Source: Streptantibioticus rubrisoli (GTDB taxonomy: Bacteria; Actinomycetota; Actinomycetes; Streptomycetales; Streptomycetaceae). From it: DNA of 64,000 nt. The notes under the pieces were generated by a model. That model was not told the DNA's origin and made no database searches. It saw nothing but the letters and a program-made list of their open reading frames with translations. The translations under genes and the position numbers were made by a program. Location: assembly GCF_024436055.1 (NCBI RefSeq), contig NZ_JANFNH010000027.1, forward strand, positions 1-64,000, given 5' to 3'. This document shows positions 21,009 to 30,731 of this stretch, in pieces. Positions within the stretch are counted from its first letter, which is position 1; every line of letters begins with the position of its first letter.

Positions 21009-22862
21009 ATGACCGAGCAGGCCACTGGGGCCCACCATCCGCAGCCGCGGGCCCGCAGCGCGGCACAGGCAGCACAGCCCGTCACCGAGCACGTGACGGG
21101 TGCCCAGTCCCTCATCCGCTCTCTGGAGGAAGTCGGCGCCGACACCGTATTCGGCATTCCCGGCGGGGCCATCCTTCCCGCCTACGACCCGATGTTCGAC
21201 TCGAAGCGCGTGCGCCACATCCTCGTCCGCCACGAGCAGGGTGCCGGTCATGCCGCCACCGGCTACGCCCAGGCCACCGGCAAGGTCGGCGTGTGCATGG
21301 CCACCTCGGGGCCCGGTGCGACCAACCTGGTGACGCCGATCGCCGACGCGCACATGGACTCGGTGCCGCTGGTGGCGATCACCGGCCAGGTCAGCTCCAA
21401 GTCGATCGGCACGGACGCCTTCCAGGAGGCGGACATCTGCGGCATCACCATGCCGATCACCAAGCACAACTTCCTGGTGACCAGGGCCGAGGACATCCCG
21501 CACACCATCGCCGAGGCCTTCCACATCGCCTCCACCGGACGTCCGGGGCCGGTGCTGGTCGACATCGCCAAGGACGCGCTGCAGGCACAGACCGTCTTCA
21601 GCTGGCCGCCGCAGACCGACCTGCCCGGCTACCGCCCGGTCACCAAGCCGCACGCCAAGCAGATCCGCGAGGCCGCCAAGCTGATCGTCCAGGCCAAGCG
21701 CCCGGTGCTGTACGTCGGTGGCGGAGTGCTCAAGGCCCGGGCCACCGAGGAGTTGCGGATCCTGGCCGAGCTGACCGGGGCACCGGTCACCACCACGCTG
21801 ATGGCGCTGGGCGCCTTCCCGGACAGCCACCCGCAGCACGTCGGCATGCCGGGGATGCACGGCTCGGTCTCCGCGGTCACCGCACTGCAGAAGGCCGACC
21901 TGCTGATCGCCCTCGGCGCCCGGTTCGACGACCGGGTGACCGGCAAGGTCGACACCTTCGCGCCGTACGCCAAGATCGTGCACGCCGATGTCGACCCGGC
22001 CGAGATCGGCAAGATCCGGGCCGCCGACGTGCCGATCGTCGGTGACGCCCGCGAGGTCATCGCCGATCTGATCGTCGCCGTCCAGGCCGAGCACGAGGCG
22101 GGCCAGCGCGGCGACTACGCCGACTGGTGGGCGCAGATCGACTCCTGGCGCAAGACCTATCCGCTCGGCTACGACCTGCCCGACGACGGCAGCCTGTCCC
22201 CGCAGCAGGTCATCGAGCGCATTGGCCAACTCGCGCCGCCCAACACCATCTACGCGGCAGGCGTCGGCCAGCACCAGATGTGGGCCTCGCAGTACATCAA
22301 CTACGAGAAGCCGTACACCTGGTTGAACTCCGGCGGCGCCGGAACGATGGGCTACGCGGTCCCGGCCGCGATGGGCGCCAAGGCGGGCATGCCGGACACC
22401 ACGGTGTGGGCGATCGACGGTGACGGCTGCTTCCAGATGACCAATCAGGAACTGGTCACCTGCGCGCTGAACAACATCCCGATCAAGGTCGCCATCATCA
22501 ACAACGGTGCGCTGGGCATGGTCCGGCAGTGGCAGACCCTGTTCTACAACGAGCGGTACTCCAACACCGTGCTGCACTCCGGCCCCACGGCCGAGGGCAA
22601 GCAGCCGAACCTGGGCACCCGTACCCCTGACTTCGTCAAGCTCGCCGAGGCGATGGGCTGCGTGGGCATCCGCTGTGAGGACCCGGCCGACCTGGACTCG
22701 GTGATCGAGAAGGCCAACTCCATCAACGACCGCACGGTGGTGGTGGACTTCATCTGCCACGAGGACGCGATGGTCTGGCCGATGGTCGCGGCGGGCACCT
22801 CCAACGACGAGGTGATGGCCGCGCGCGGGGTCCGCCCGGACTTCGGCGACATGGATGACTGA
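21009..22862 (+). CDS. ilvB: Acetolactate synthase large (catalytic) subunit
   Basis: 617 aa, normal length. Thiamine-diphosphate and FAD enzyme making 2-acetolactate or 2-aceto-2-hydroxybutyrate, the first common step to Val, Leu and Ile. Visible: the activating Glu in [15 protein letters not shown], the central FAD domain, and the ThDP-binding motif [19 protein letters not shown]. Start ATG 21009 has only a weak GAAGAGA upstream. First gene of ilvB-ilvN-ilvC, under the leader-peptide attenuator at 20823-20940. Confidence 0.97.
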   Translation: MTEQATGAHHPQPRARSAAQAAQPVTEHVTGAQSLIRSLEEVGADTVFGIPGGAILPAYDPMFDSKRVRHILVRHEQGAGHAATGYAQATGKVGVCMATSGPGATNLVTPIADAHMDSVPLVAITGQVSSKSIGTDAFQEADICGITMPITKHNFLVTRAEDIPHTIAEAFHIASTGRPGPVLVDIAKDALQAQTVFSWPPQTDLPGYRPVTKPHAKQIREAAKLIVQAKRPVLYVGGGVLKARATEELRILAELTGAPVTTTLMALGAFPDSHPQHVGMPGMHGSVSAVTALQKADLLIALGARFDDRVTGKVDTFAPYAKIVHADVDPAEIGKIRAADVPIVGDAREVIADLIVAVQAEHEAGQRGDYADWWAQIDSWRKTYPLGYDLPDDGSLSPQQVIERIGQLAPPNTIYAAGVGQHQMWASQYINYEKPYTWLNSGGAGTMGYAVPAAMGAKAGMPDTTVWAIDGDGCFQMTNQELVTCALNNIPIKVAIINNGALGMVRQWQTLFYNERYSNTVLHSGPTAEGKQPNLGTRTPDFVKLAEAMGCVGIRCEDPADLDSVIEKANSINDRTVVVDFICHEDAMVWPMVAAGTSNDEVMAARGVRPDFGDMDD

Positions 22863-22902
22863 GACCAGGACCGAGTCAGGAAGCGAAGGAAGAACCGCCG
22901 TC

Positions 22903-23430
22903 ATGTCCAAGCACACGCTCTCCGTCCTGGTCGAGAACAAGCCGGGCGTGCTCGCCCGGATCACCGCGCTGTTCTCGCGCCGCGGCTTCAACATCGACTC
23001 GCTCGCCGTCGGCACCACCGAGCACCCCGAGATCTCCCGCATCACCATCGTGGTCAACGTGCTGGAGGAGCTGCCGCTGGAGCAAGTGACCAAGCAGCTC
23101 AACAAGTTGATCAACGTGCTCAAGATCGTCGAGCTGGAGCCGTCGGCGGCGGTGCAGCGGGAACTCGTCCTGGTGAAGGTCCGCGCCGACAACGAGACCC
23201 GCTCGCAGATCACCGAGATCGTCTCGCTGTTCCGCGCCAAGACCGTGGACGTCTCACCCGAGGCGGTCACCATCGAGGCCACCGGCGGCGCCGAGAAGCT
23301 GGAGGCGCTGCTGCGGATGCTGGAACCGTTCGGGATCAAGGAACTGGTCCAGTCCGGCACCATCGCCATCGGCCGCGGCGCCCGCTCCATCACCGACCGC
23401 TCGCTGCGCGCCCTGGACCGCAGCGCCTGA
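22903..23430 (+). CDS. ilvN: Acetolactate synthase small (regulatory) subunit
   Basis: 175 aa. N-terminal ACT domain (HTLSVLVENKPGVLARITAL ... RRGFNIDSLAVG) that binds valine for feedback inhibition, then the C-terminal ALS_ss domain. ATG 22903 matches the usual N-terminus of the family and has GAAGGAAG upstream; an in-frame ATG at 22855 overlaps the ilvB stop and would add 16 residues. Activates and confers feedback control on IlvB. Confidence 0.95.
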   Translation: MSKHTLSVLVENKPGVLARITALFSRRGFNIDSLAVGTTEHPEISRITIVVNVLEELPLEQVTKQLNKLINVLKIVELEPSAAVQRELVLVKVRADNETRSQITEIVSLFRAKTVDVSPEAVTIEATGGAEKLEALLRMLEPFGIKELVQSGTIAIGRGARSITDRSLRALDRSA

Positions 23431-24528
<1,098 letters not shown>

Positions 24529-24550
24529 CCGCCTCCGGCGCGGTGACCGA

Positions 24551-24575
24551 GGTCCGGGGGCTCCGCCCCCGGACC
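24551..24575 (+). terminator. Terminator after ilvC
   Basis: GGTCCGGGGG (24551-24560) pairs perfectly with CCCCCGGACC (24566-24575) around a short loop, 22 bp after the ilvC stop. Confidence 0.8.
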
Positions 24576-24610
24576 ACCACTGCTCCGTCCCGTACCCCGG
24601 TAGGAAATGT

Positions 24611-24652
24611 CCGCCGCGACGGCGAGTAACCGCGCTGGCACCACCCGGCGGT
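24611..24652 (+). repeat. Intergenic repeat family 1, copy B
   Basis: Block CCGCCGCGACGGCGAGTAAC plus C (24611-24631), 13 bases, CCGGCGGT (24645-24652). Same architecture as copies A, C1 and C2. The remaining 280 bp before serA carry the serA promoter; TACAAT at 24812-24817 is a -10-like sequence without a clear -35. No riboswitch or leader peptide was recognised there. Confidence 0.65.
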
Positions 24653-24933
24653 CGCATCGCGGCCGCGGTGCCGGAATCCGATTCGGGGTCGCCGGGCCCG
24701 GCCCCCGCGGCTGCCGCCCGTGCGGGGCCGACCGCCCGCGGTTGGCCACCTCGTACAGACCCGTCAGGGTGATCCTTACGGAACGGCGGGAGAGGATCGG
24801 TGGAGCGCCGATACAATTCGTTAACAAGCGCGTCAGGCTCACAGCGTCGTGCGTCTTCCACGCGGCATGCCATCCCTCCCTCTCTGGAGCGGCCGTACGG
24901 GACCGGCCAGCCCGAAGGACAAGTGAGGACTCC

Positions 24934-26538
24934 GTGAGCACTGCTTCATCCACCAAGCCCGTCGTACTCATCGCCGAGGAACTGTCTCCCGCCACCGTTG
25001 ACGCGCTCGGGCCGGACTTCGAGATCCGGCACTGCAACGGCGCCGACCGTTCCGACCTGTTGAGCTCCATCACCGACGTCGACGCGATCCTCGTCCGCAG
25101 CGCCACCAAGGTCGACGCCGAGGCGATCGCCGCCGCCCGCAAACTGAAGGTTGTCGCCCGCGCCGGAGTCGGCCTGGACAACGTGGACGTCTCCGCCGCC
25201 ACCAAGGCGGGCGTGATGGTCGTCAACGCGCCGACCTCCAACATCGTCACCGCGGCCGAGCTGGCCTGCGGCCTGATCATCGCCACCGCCCGCAACATCC
25301 CGCAGGCCAACTCCGCGCTGAAGAACGGCGAGTGGAAGCGCAGCAAGTACACCGGCGTGGAGCTGTCCGAGAAGACCCTCGGCGTGGTGGGCCTCGGCCG
25401 CATCGGCGTACTGGTCGCCCAGCGGATGTCCGCCTTCGGGATGAAGATCGTCGCCTACGACCCCTACGTACAGCCCGCGCGCGCCGCGCAGATGGGCGTC
25501 AAGCTGCTCTCGCTCGACGAGCTGCTCGAGGTCTCCGACTTCATCACCGTGCACCTGCCCAAGACCCCGGAGACCCTCGGCCTGATCGGCGACGAGGCGC
25601 TGCACCGGGTGAAGCCGAGCGTCCGGATCGTCAACGCCGCGCGCGGCGGCATCGTCGACGAGGAGGCGCTGGCCTCGGCGTTGAAGGAGGGCCGGGTCGC
25701 GGGCGCGGGCCTGGACGTGTTCGCCACCGAGCCGTGCACCGACTCCCCGCTGTTCCAGTTCGACTCCGTGGTGGCCACCCCGCACCTGGGCGCGTCCACC
25801 GGTGAGGCCCAGGAGAAGGCGGGCATCGCGGTGGCGAAGTCCGTACGGCTCGCGCTGGCCGGCGAGTTGGTGCCGGACGCGGTCAACGTCCAGGGCGGCG
25901 TGATCGCCGAGGACGTACGCCCCGGGCTGCCGCTCGCCGAGAAGCTCGGCCGGATCTTCACCGCCCTCGCGGGCGAGGTCGCGGTGCGACTGGACGTCGA
26001 GGTGCGCGGCGAGATCACCCAGCACGACGTGAAGGTGCTCGAACTCTCCACGCTCAAGGGTGTGTTCGAGGACGTCGTGGCGGAGACGGTCTCCTACGTC
26101 AACGCCCCGCTGTTCGCCCAGGAGCGCGGAATCGAGGTCCGGTTGACCACCAGCTCGGAGTCGCCCGAGCACCGCAACCTGGTCACCGTGCGCGGCACGC
26201 TGGCGGGCGGCGACGAGGTCTCGGTCTCCGGCACGCTCGCGGGCCCCAAGCACATCCAGAAGATCGTCGGCGTCGGCGACTTCGACGTGGACCTGGTGCT
26301 CACCGAGCACATGGCCTTCCTGCGCTACGGCGACCGCCCCGGCATCGTCGGCATCATCGGCCGCATCCTCGGTGACGCCGGGATCAACATCGCCGGTATG
26401 CAGGTCGCCCGTACCACCGAGGGCGGCGAGGCCCTGGTCGCGCTGACCGTGGACGACTCCATCCCGCAGCCGGTGCTCGCCGAGATCGCCCAGGAGATCG
26501 GCGCCACCTCCGCCCGCGCCGTCAACCTGGTGGACTGA
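24934..26538 (+). CDS. serA: D-3-phosphoglycerate dehydrogenase
   Basis: 534 aa, the long actinobacterial/B. subtilis-type SerA: substrate and NAD domains (GVVGLGRIGVLVAQRM near residue 155; active-site Arg in VNAARGGIVD; Glu in FATEPCTDSP; His in ATPHLGAST), an intervening ASB domain, and a C-terminal ACT domain (YGDRPGIVGIIGRILGDAGI) for serine feedback. First step of serine synthesis. Start GTG 24934 after GTGAGGA; the much longer upstream open frame runs through promoter and repeat sequence and has no ribosome site. Own terminator at 26561-26595. Confidence 0.96.
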   Translation: MSTASSTKPVVLIAEELSPATVDALGPDFEIRHCNGADRSDLLSSITDVDAILVRSATKVDAEAIAAARKLKVVARAGVGLDNVDVSAATKAGVMVVNAPTSNIVTAAELACGLIIATARNIPQANSALKNGEWKRSKYTGVELSEKTLGVVGLGRIGVLVAQRMSAFGMKIVAYDPYVQPARAAQMGVKLLSLDELLEVSDFITVHLPKTPETLGLIGDEALHRVKPSVRIVNAARGGIVDEEALASALKEGRVAGAGLDVFATEPCTDSPLFQFDSVVATPHLGASTGEAQEKAGIAVAKSVRLALAGELVPDAVNVQGGVIAEDVRPGLPLAEKLGRIFTALAGEVAVRLDVEVRGEITQHDVKVLELSTLKGVFEDVVAETVSYVNAPLFAQERGIEVRLTTSSESPEHRNLVTVRGTLAGGDEVSVSGTLAGPKHIQKIVGVGDFDVDLVLTEHMAFLRYGDRPGIVGIIGRILGDAGINIAGMQVARTTEGGEALVALTVDDSIPQPVLAEIAQEIGATSARAVNLVD

Positions 26539-26560
26539 CCGCCCAGTTCGTGTCACCCGT

Positions 26561-26595
26561 CGCGGCCCGCCGCCTCACCGAGGCGGCGGGCCGCG
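26561..26595 (+). terminator. Terminator after serA
   Basis: Perfect 16-bp stem (26561-26576 with 26580-26595) with a three-base loop, 22 bp after the serA stop. Confidence 0.85.
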
Positions 26596-26706
26596 GACTG
26601 TGTGTCCGCTGTGTACGGCGGACAACCAACCGCCCTCTTTCGCCGTCTATGTGTGCGACGGGCCCCGGCAACGAGCCGGAGCCGTCACGACGAGTGGGGG
26701 AGCGCG

Positions 26707-27858
26707 ATGGGATGGTCCAGGCGGGTGGCCGCGCTGGTGTCGGGGATCCTGCTGAGCGGCTGCGTCGCGACGGGGACCGCGTTCGCCGCGCCCGGGCCGA
26801 AGCTCGACGTGGAGACGTACGGCAGCGACGGCGCCCGCCCCGGGGAACTCGCGGACCTGTCCCTGGACGGGGAGCCGCGTGGGCTGAAGGCCGTGACCGC
26901 GACCTCCTCGGCGTTCTCCCGCCCGGTCACCTTCAAGTGGTCCGAGTACCGCGGCGGTTACGAAGCGGTGGCCACGCTGGGCATCTCCGACAAGCCGGGT
27001 GTGTATCCGCTCGCCGTGACGATCGGTGACCGGGTCGTGGCCCGCGACAGGATCCGGGTCCTGCCGTCCGAGCGGCCGTCGTTCAAGGTGCAGACGCTTT
27101 ACGCGCCAGTCGCGCGGCCGGGGGAGTCGGTCGACGCGGAGTTCGACGACCTGTACCCGGGAGAGACCGGTACCGACTTCACCGTGCGTTCCACCGCGCT
27201 GGCCGGGCCGGTCCGGCTCGTCCACAACAACCAGTTGGACCACTTCACCCCCCGCCTGTTCACCGCCGTGCCGCGGCTGCGCGCGGACTTGGCGGACGGT
27301 ACGTACGCCTTCGACCTGTACGGCCCGGATGGCCGCCGGATCGCCGAGAAGTCCATCACGGTGCGGGCGGCACGGCCGGGTGACAGCGACTACCTGGGCA
27401 AGGCCCGCGGCCCGGCCTTCTTCCCGCCGTTCGACATCGATAAGGCCCGCGAGCACGGCTACCGGGTTCGCGCCGGAGGAAGGGTCTACGTGCTGTGGAA
27501 GGACGCGGACCCGGACCCAGGCGAGGAGAACCGGCTGTACGCCTCCTCCCCGGCGTTCACCCAGCCGGTCAACCTCAGGCGGGATGACAGCAAGGCCGCG
27601 GACGGCGACGACCCGCGCTACTACGCCCTGGCCACCGTCCGCACCGGTCTTAGGCCCGGCACGTACCCCGTCACCGTCGTCGCGCACCACGGCCGGGTCA
27701 AGAGGACCAACTCCCTGACCATCACGGCCGGTCCGGCCCCCAGGCGCAGCGTCACCGCGGGCCCCGGCACCGGCTGGCTCGGCGCGTCCGGCGGCCTGCT
27801 GGTCGTCACCGCCATCGGCGTGTACGTCATCCGCAGGCGCCGCCACACCACGGCGTAG
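26707..27858 (+). CDS. Secreted or surface-anchored beta-rich repeat protein, function unknown
   Basis: 383 aa, no family recognised. N-terminal signal peptide (MGWSRRVAALVSGILLSGCVATGTAFA): LLSGC fits a lipobox and AFA-A fits signal peptidase I, so processing is ambiguous. The body contains three divergent repeats of about 100-120 residues, each with RPGE near the start, a middle S-x-AF-x-x-PV and a KPGVYPL or RPGTYPV strand, resembling Ig-like or immunoglobulin-fold modules. A C-terminal hydrophobic helix (WLGASGGLLVVTAIGVYVI) followed by RRRRH would anchor it in the membrane. No LPXTG motif. Start ATG 26707 after GTGGGGGAG. A stand-alone gene between serA and repeat D1. Confidence 0.75.
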   Translation: MGWSRRVAALVSGILLSGCVATGTAFAAPGPKLDVETYGSDGARPGELADLSLDGEPRGLKAVTATSSAFSRPVTFKWSEYRGGYEAVATLGISDKPGVYPLAVTIGDRVVARDRIRVLPSERPSFKVQTLYAPVARPGESVDAEFDDLYPGETGTDFTVRSTALAGPVRLVHNNQLDHFTPRLFTAVPRLRADLADGTYAFDLYGPDGRRIAEKSITVRAARPGDSDYLGKARGPAFFPPFDIDKAREHGYRVRAGGRVYVLWKDADPDPGEENRLYASSPAFTQPVNLRRDDSKAADGDDPRYYALATVRTGLRPGTYPVTVVAHHGRVKRTNSLTITAGPAPRRSVTAGPGTGWLGASGGLLVVTAIGVYVIRRRRHTTA

Positions 27859-27883
27859 CGGCCCAACTCGCCGCAGGAGTGGT

Positions 27884-28000
27884 GCCCCGAAGGGGCGCGG
27901 GGCTGTGTTCATGTGCGGCTCCGCCGCATGGGCGCGACCAGCCACAACGGCGCCGCAGACGATCGGCGAACACATCGCCGCCCCCCAGCGGAGCGCCTAG
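27884..28000 (+). repeat. Intergenic repeat family 2, copy D1
   Basis: About 115 bp from GCCCCGAAGGGGCGCGGGGC through TTCATGTGCGGCTCCGCCGC and GGGCGCGACCAGCCACAACG to CCCAGCGGAGCGC. Nearly the same sequence lies inverted at 46399-46513. It contains hairpins (CCCCGAAGGGG; GCGGCTCCGCCGC). This resembles a repeat I know as common in Streptomyces intergenic regions. Copy D1 ends next to the ribosome site of the lipoprotein gene. Confidence 0.8.
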
Positions 28001-28021
28001 CATGGAAAGGGGAGGGGCCAA

Positions 28022-28420
28022 ATGGCGTTATACGCACGGGTGGTGGGCGCGGTGGTCGGGGTCGCCTTAGCGGCCAGCGGCCTGGTGGCGTGCAACGACG
28101 TGAACCGGTCGGTGGACTGCGGCAAGTCCGCGCTGAAGATCGCCGGTGACGTGCAGGATGTGGTGGCCGCCGTCACCAACGTCGGGAACCTGGTGGACTC
28201 CGAGCGGCGCAAGCAGACCTCCGAGTCGCTCGACAGGCTCCAGCGGGACGTCAAGGACGTGGCCAGCAACAGCCACGACGTCGACCAGCGCAAGGCGGCC
28301 GACGATGTGGCCAGGGCCGCGCGGGGGGTCAAGACCGCGGCGGACAACGGCGGTTCGCCGGATGTCAAGCCGCTGGGTGACGCGGCGGCCGAGCTGTCCA
28401 AGGTGTGCGTGAAGTCCTGA
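28022..28420 (+). CDS. Small lipoprotein, function unknown
   Basis: 132 aa. Signal peptide with lipobox LVAC (Cys near residue 24), then a hydrophilic helical domain with a heptad-like SERRKQTSESLDRLQRDVKDV segment. Two further Cys (VDCGKS and KVCVKS) could form a disulfide. ATG 28022 follows AAAGGGGAGGGG. Convergent with the PucR-type regulator, whose stop lies six bases away. No functional family recognised. Confidence 0.75.
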   Translation: MALYARVVGAVVGVALAASGLVACNDVNRSVDCGKSALKIAGDVQDVVAAVTNVGNLVDSERRKQTSESLDRLQRDVKDVASNSHDVDQRKAADDVARAARGVKTAADNGGSPDVKPLGDAAAELSKVCVKS

Positions 28421-28426
28421 ACGGGC

Positions 28427-29581
28427 TCACAGCCTGGCCGACTTGAGGGCCATGTGCAGCAGCAACCGGTCCTCGCCCTCGTCCAGGTCGAGTCCGGTGA
28501 GCCGCTCGACCCGCGACAGCCGGTAGTAGAGCGTCTGGCGGTGGATCGCCAGCGCCGCCGCGGCCCGGCTCGCCTGGCCCGCGCAGTCCAGGAACACCTC
28601 GGCGGTGTGGGCGAGTTCGGCGTGCGCGGGCCGCAGCAGTTCGGCCACGCTGCGGTCGCCACCGGTCGGCAGACCGGTGAGCAGCCGGTACGGCCCGATC
28701 TGCGACCACTGGGCCACCGGCCCCAGCTTCGGCTGCGCCCGCGCCGCCCGCGCCGCGCCGGACGCCTCGCGCCAGGCGTCCGCCAACTCACCCAGACCCG
28801 AACGCGGTTCACTGATCCCGGCGGCGCCCCGGGCCGCGCGGGAGGACTCCAGCAGCCGTGCGGCGGCGGTCCGGGCGGGGGTCACCACGTCCTGGGCGCG
28901 CAGCCGCACCAGTGCCGCCAGTCCCTCGTCGCGCACTGTGCACAGCGCCGCGGTGCCCGGTACCCCGCGTACGTCCGGCAGCGCGTCGGCGTCCTCGCCG
29001 GTGTCCGCGGTGTCCCACGGGCTCACGCAGACCAGGGCGAACGGCCCGTCCGCGGCCCGGCCCAGGGTGGCGCGCAGCACGTACTCCGCGGTCTCCCGGC
29101 GCTCGCGTGGCCCGGTGATCAGCGCCAGCAGCTCCCGGCCCAGGTCGGCTCCGGCCCGCGCCTCCGCGGCCAGCAGGGTGCCGATGCGCGCGGCGACCGC
29201 CATCGCCGCCCCGAGCGGCCGGGCCTGCCCGTCGTCCAGCAGCCACACATAGCCGTAGACCACGCCGCGGTGCCGCACCGGCAGGCAGATCCGCGCCCGT
29301 ATCCCCGCCTGGGGGTCGGCCGGGATCCGTACCGGGGCCTGCGCCCGCGCGATGCCGAAGCCCTCGAACCAGGCGCGGACCTCGGCGGTGGAGCCTCGGG
29401 TGAGGATCGAACGGGTACGGATCGGGTCCATCGCGCCCGCGTCGCTGTCGTGCGCGCAGAAGGCGATCAGCCGGAAGTCCCGGTCCTCCAGGGTCGCGGG
29501 CGCGCCGAGCAGCGCCGACACCTCGTCGACGAGTTCCTGGTATTCGCTGTAGTCCCCGCGCACCGGGCCATTGTCGCTCAT
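28427..29581 (-). CDS. PucR/CdaR-type transcriptional regulator of proline catabolism
   Basis: 384 aa. N-terminal sensory region, GGDEF-like middle, and a C-terminal PucR helix-turn-helix ([20 protein letters not shown]) that defines the family. It is divergent from proline dehydrogenase and P5C dehydrogenase; in Streptomyces the regulator at this position activates those genes, so a proline-responsive activator is the best reading. Start: ATG at 29581 ([15 protein letters not shown]). GTG at 29605 would add eight residues. Neither has a clear ribosome site, so the message may be leaderless. The start codon lies inside the palindrome at 29579-29592, so the gene may be autoregulated. Confidence 0.85.
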   Translation of the reverse strand: MSDNGPVRGDYSEYQELVDEVSALLGAPATLEDRDFRLIAFCAHDSDAGAMDPIRTRSILTRGSTAEVRAWFEGFGIARAQAPVRIPADPQAGIRARICLPVRHRGVVYGYVWLLDDGQARPLGAAMAVAARIGTLLAAEARAGADLGRELLALITGPRERRETAEYVLRATLGRAADGPFALVCVSPWDTADTGEDADALPDVRGVPGTAALCTVRDEGLAALVRLRAQDVVTPARTAAARLLESSRAARGAAGISEPRSGLGELADAWREASGAARAARAQPKLGPVAQWSQIGPYRLLTGLPTGGDRSVAELLRPAHAELAHTAEVFLDCAGQASRAAAALAIHRQTLYYRLSRVERLTGLDLDEGEDRLLLHMALKSARL

Positions 29582-29592
29582 ACACATGTATG
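29579..29592. promoter_or_regulatory. Candidate operator between the PucR-type gene and proline dehydrogenase
   Basis: CATAC-ACAT-GTATG, five-base perfect inverted arms with a four-base spacer, at the regulator's own start codon and about 170 bp before the proline dehydrogenase start. Assignment to this regulator is inference from position. Confidence 0.35.
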
Positions 29593-29757
29593 AGGGGCCG
29601 GTCACGGATGCGTGACAACTGTCGATAGCTCACGGTGAGGGAGAAACCTAGATTTCATGGCGGAGCCACCCGCACGATGTGGCCGCTTCGCCTGCCCCGC
29701 CGCACGTACGCCCGCTCCACGCACTTCCCTTGCTCTAAGCGCACATTGGAGGAGCCC

Positions 29758-30687
29758 GTGCTGGGTCCCGTGTTGCTCGCCGCCTCGCGCAGCGACCGCA
29801 TGCGCCGCATCGTCGCGGCCGCCCCCGTCACCCGGCCGGTCGTCGACCGTTTCGTCGCCGGTGACGAGCTGCGGCCCGCCATGGACAACGTCCGGGCGCT
29901 GACCGCCGCCGGGCTTGAGGTCACCCTTGACCACCTGGGCGAGGACGTCACCGACCGGGCCACCGCCAACGCCACCCGCGACGCCTATCTGCGGCTGCTG
30001 GACGCCATCGCCGCCGAGGGGCTCGGCAAGCGCGCCGAGGTGTCGGTGAAGCTGTCCGCCTTCGGTCAGGCGCTTCCGGTCGACGGGCACGACATCGCGC
30101 TGGAGAACGTCCGCCAGGTCGCCGAGGCGGCCACCGCCGCGGGCACCACGGTCACCCTCGACATGGAGGACCACACCACGGTCGACTCGACCCTGGCCAT
30201 CCTCGACGAGCTGCGCAAGGAGCACCCCGGCACCGGCGCCGTGGTGCAGTCCTACCTGTTCCGCACCGAGGACGACTGCCGCCGCCTGGCCACCCCCGGC
30301 TCCCGGGTCCGCCTGGTCAAGGGCGCCTACAAGGAGCCCGCCTCGGTCGCCTACCAGGACAAGCGCGAGGTGGACCGGGCGTATGTGCGCTGCCTGAAGA
30401 TCCTGATGGCGGGCGGCGGATACCCCATGATCGGCTCGCACGACCCGCGCATGATCGCCATCGGCGAGGACCTGGCGCGGCGCAACGGGCGGCAGCCCGG
30501 TGACTACGAGTTCCAGATGCTCTTCGGCATCCGTACCGCCGAACAGCGCCGCCTGGCGGGGGAGGGCGAGCGCATGCGCGTTTACGTGCCGTACGGCGCA
30601 GACTGGTACGGGTACTTCATGCGCCGTCTCGCCGAGCGCCCCGCGAACCTCGCGTTCTTCCTCCGCTCGTTCGTCCCCGGCGCCTGA
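29758..30687 (+). CDS. Proline dehydrogenase (monofunctional)
   Basis: 309 aa, normal for the short actinobacterial PRODH. FAD-dependent oxidation of proline to 1-pyrroline-5-carboxylate at the inner membrane. TIM-barrel landmarks: SVKLSAFG, LDMEDHTTVDSTL, VRLVKGAYKEP, MIGSHDPRM, and the C-terminal YVPYGADWYGYFMRRLAERP. Start GTG 29758 with GGAGG five bases upstream; an in-frame ATG at 29635 would add a basic segment not typical of the family. P5C dehydrogenase follows after 44 bp, so the two steps to glutamate are made together. Confidence 0.95.
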   Translation: MLGPVLLAASRSDRMRRIVAAAPVTRPVVDRFVAGDELRPAMDNVRALTAAGLEVTLDHLGEDVTDRATANATRDAYLRLLDAIAAEGLGKRAEVSVKLSAFGQALPVDGHDIALENVRQVAEAATAAGTTVTLDMEDHTTVDSTLAILDELRKEHPGTGAVVQSYLFRTEDDCRRLATPGSRVRLVKGAYKEPASVAYQDKREVDRAYVRCLKILMAGGGYPMIGSHDPRMIAIGEDLARRNGRQPGDYEFQMLFGIRTAEQRRLAGEGERMRVYVPYGADWYGYFMRRLAERPANLAFFLRSFVPGA

Positions 30688-30731
30688 CCGGGCGCCACCG
30701 CACCACCCAACGTAGAAGGAGACCCCCTCTC

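Noticed and set aside
18676-21075. Minus-strand open frame (799 codons) opposite the second GGDEF gene
   Set aside because: Shadow frame; the plus-strand protein has intact PAS and GGDEF motifs, and this frame crosses the ilvB leader and terminator.
24576-24933. Serine-responsive riboswitch or leader peptide before serA
   Set aside because: No leader ORF with Ser codons and no recognisable aptamer; only a terminator, a family 1 repeat and ordinary promoter sequence are seen.
24607-24933. Extended N-terminus for SerA
   Set aside because: The open frame runs through a dispersed repeat and promoter-like sequence, and GTG 24934 has a proper ribosome site and the standard N-terminus.
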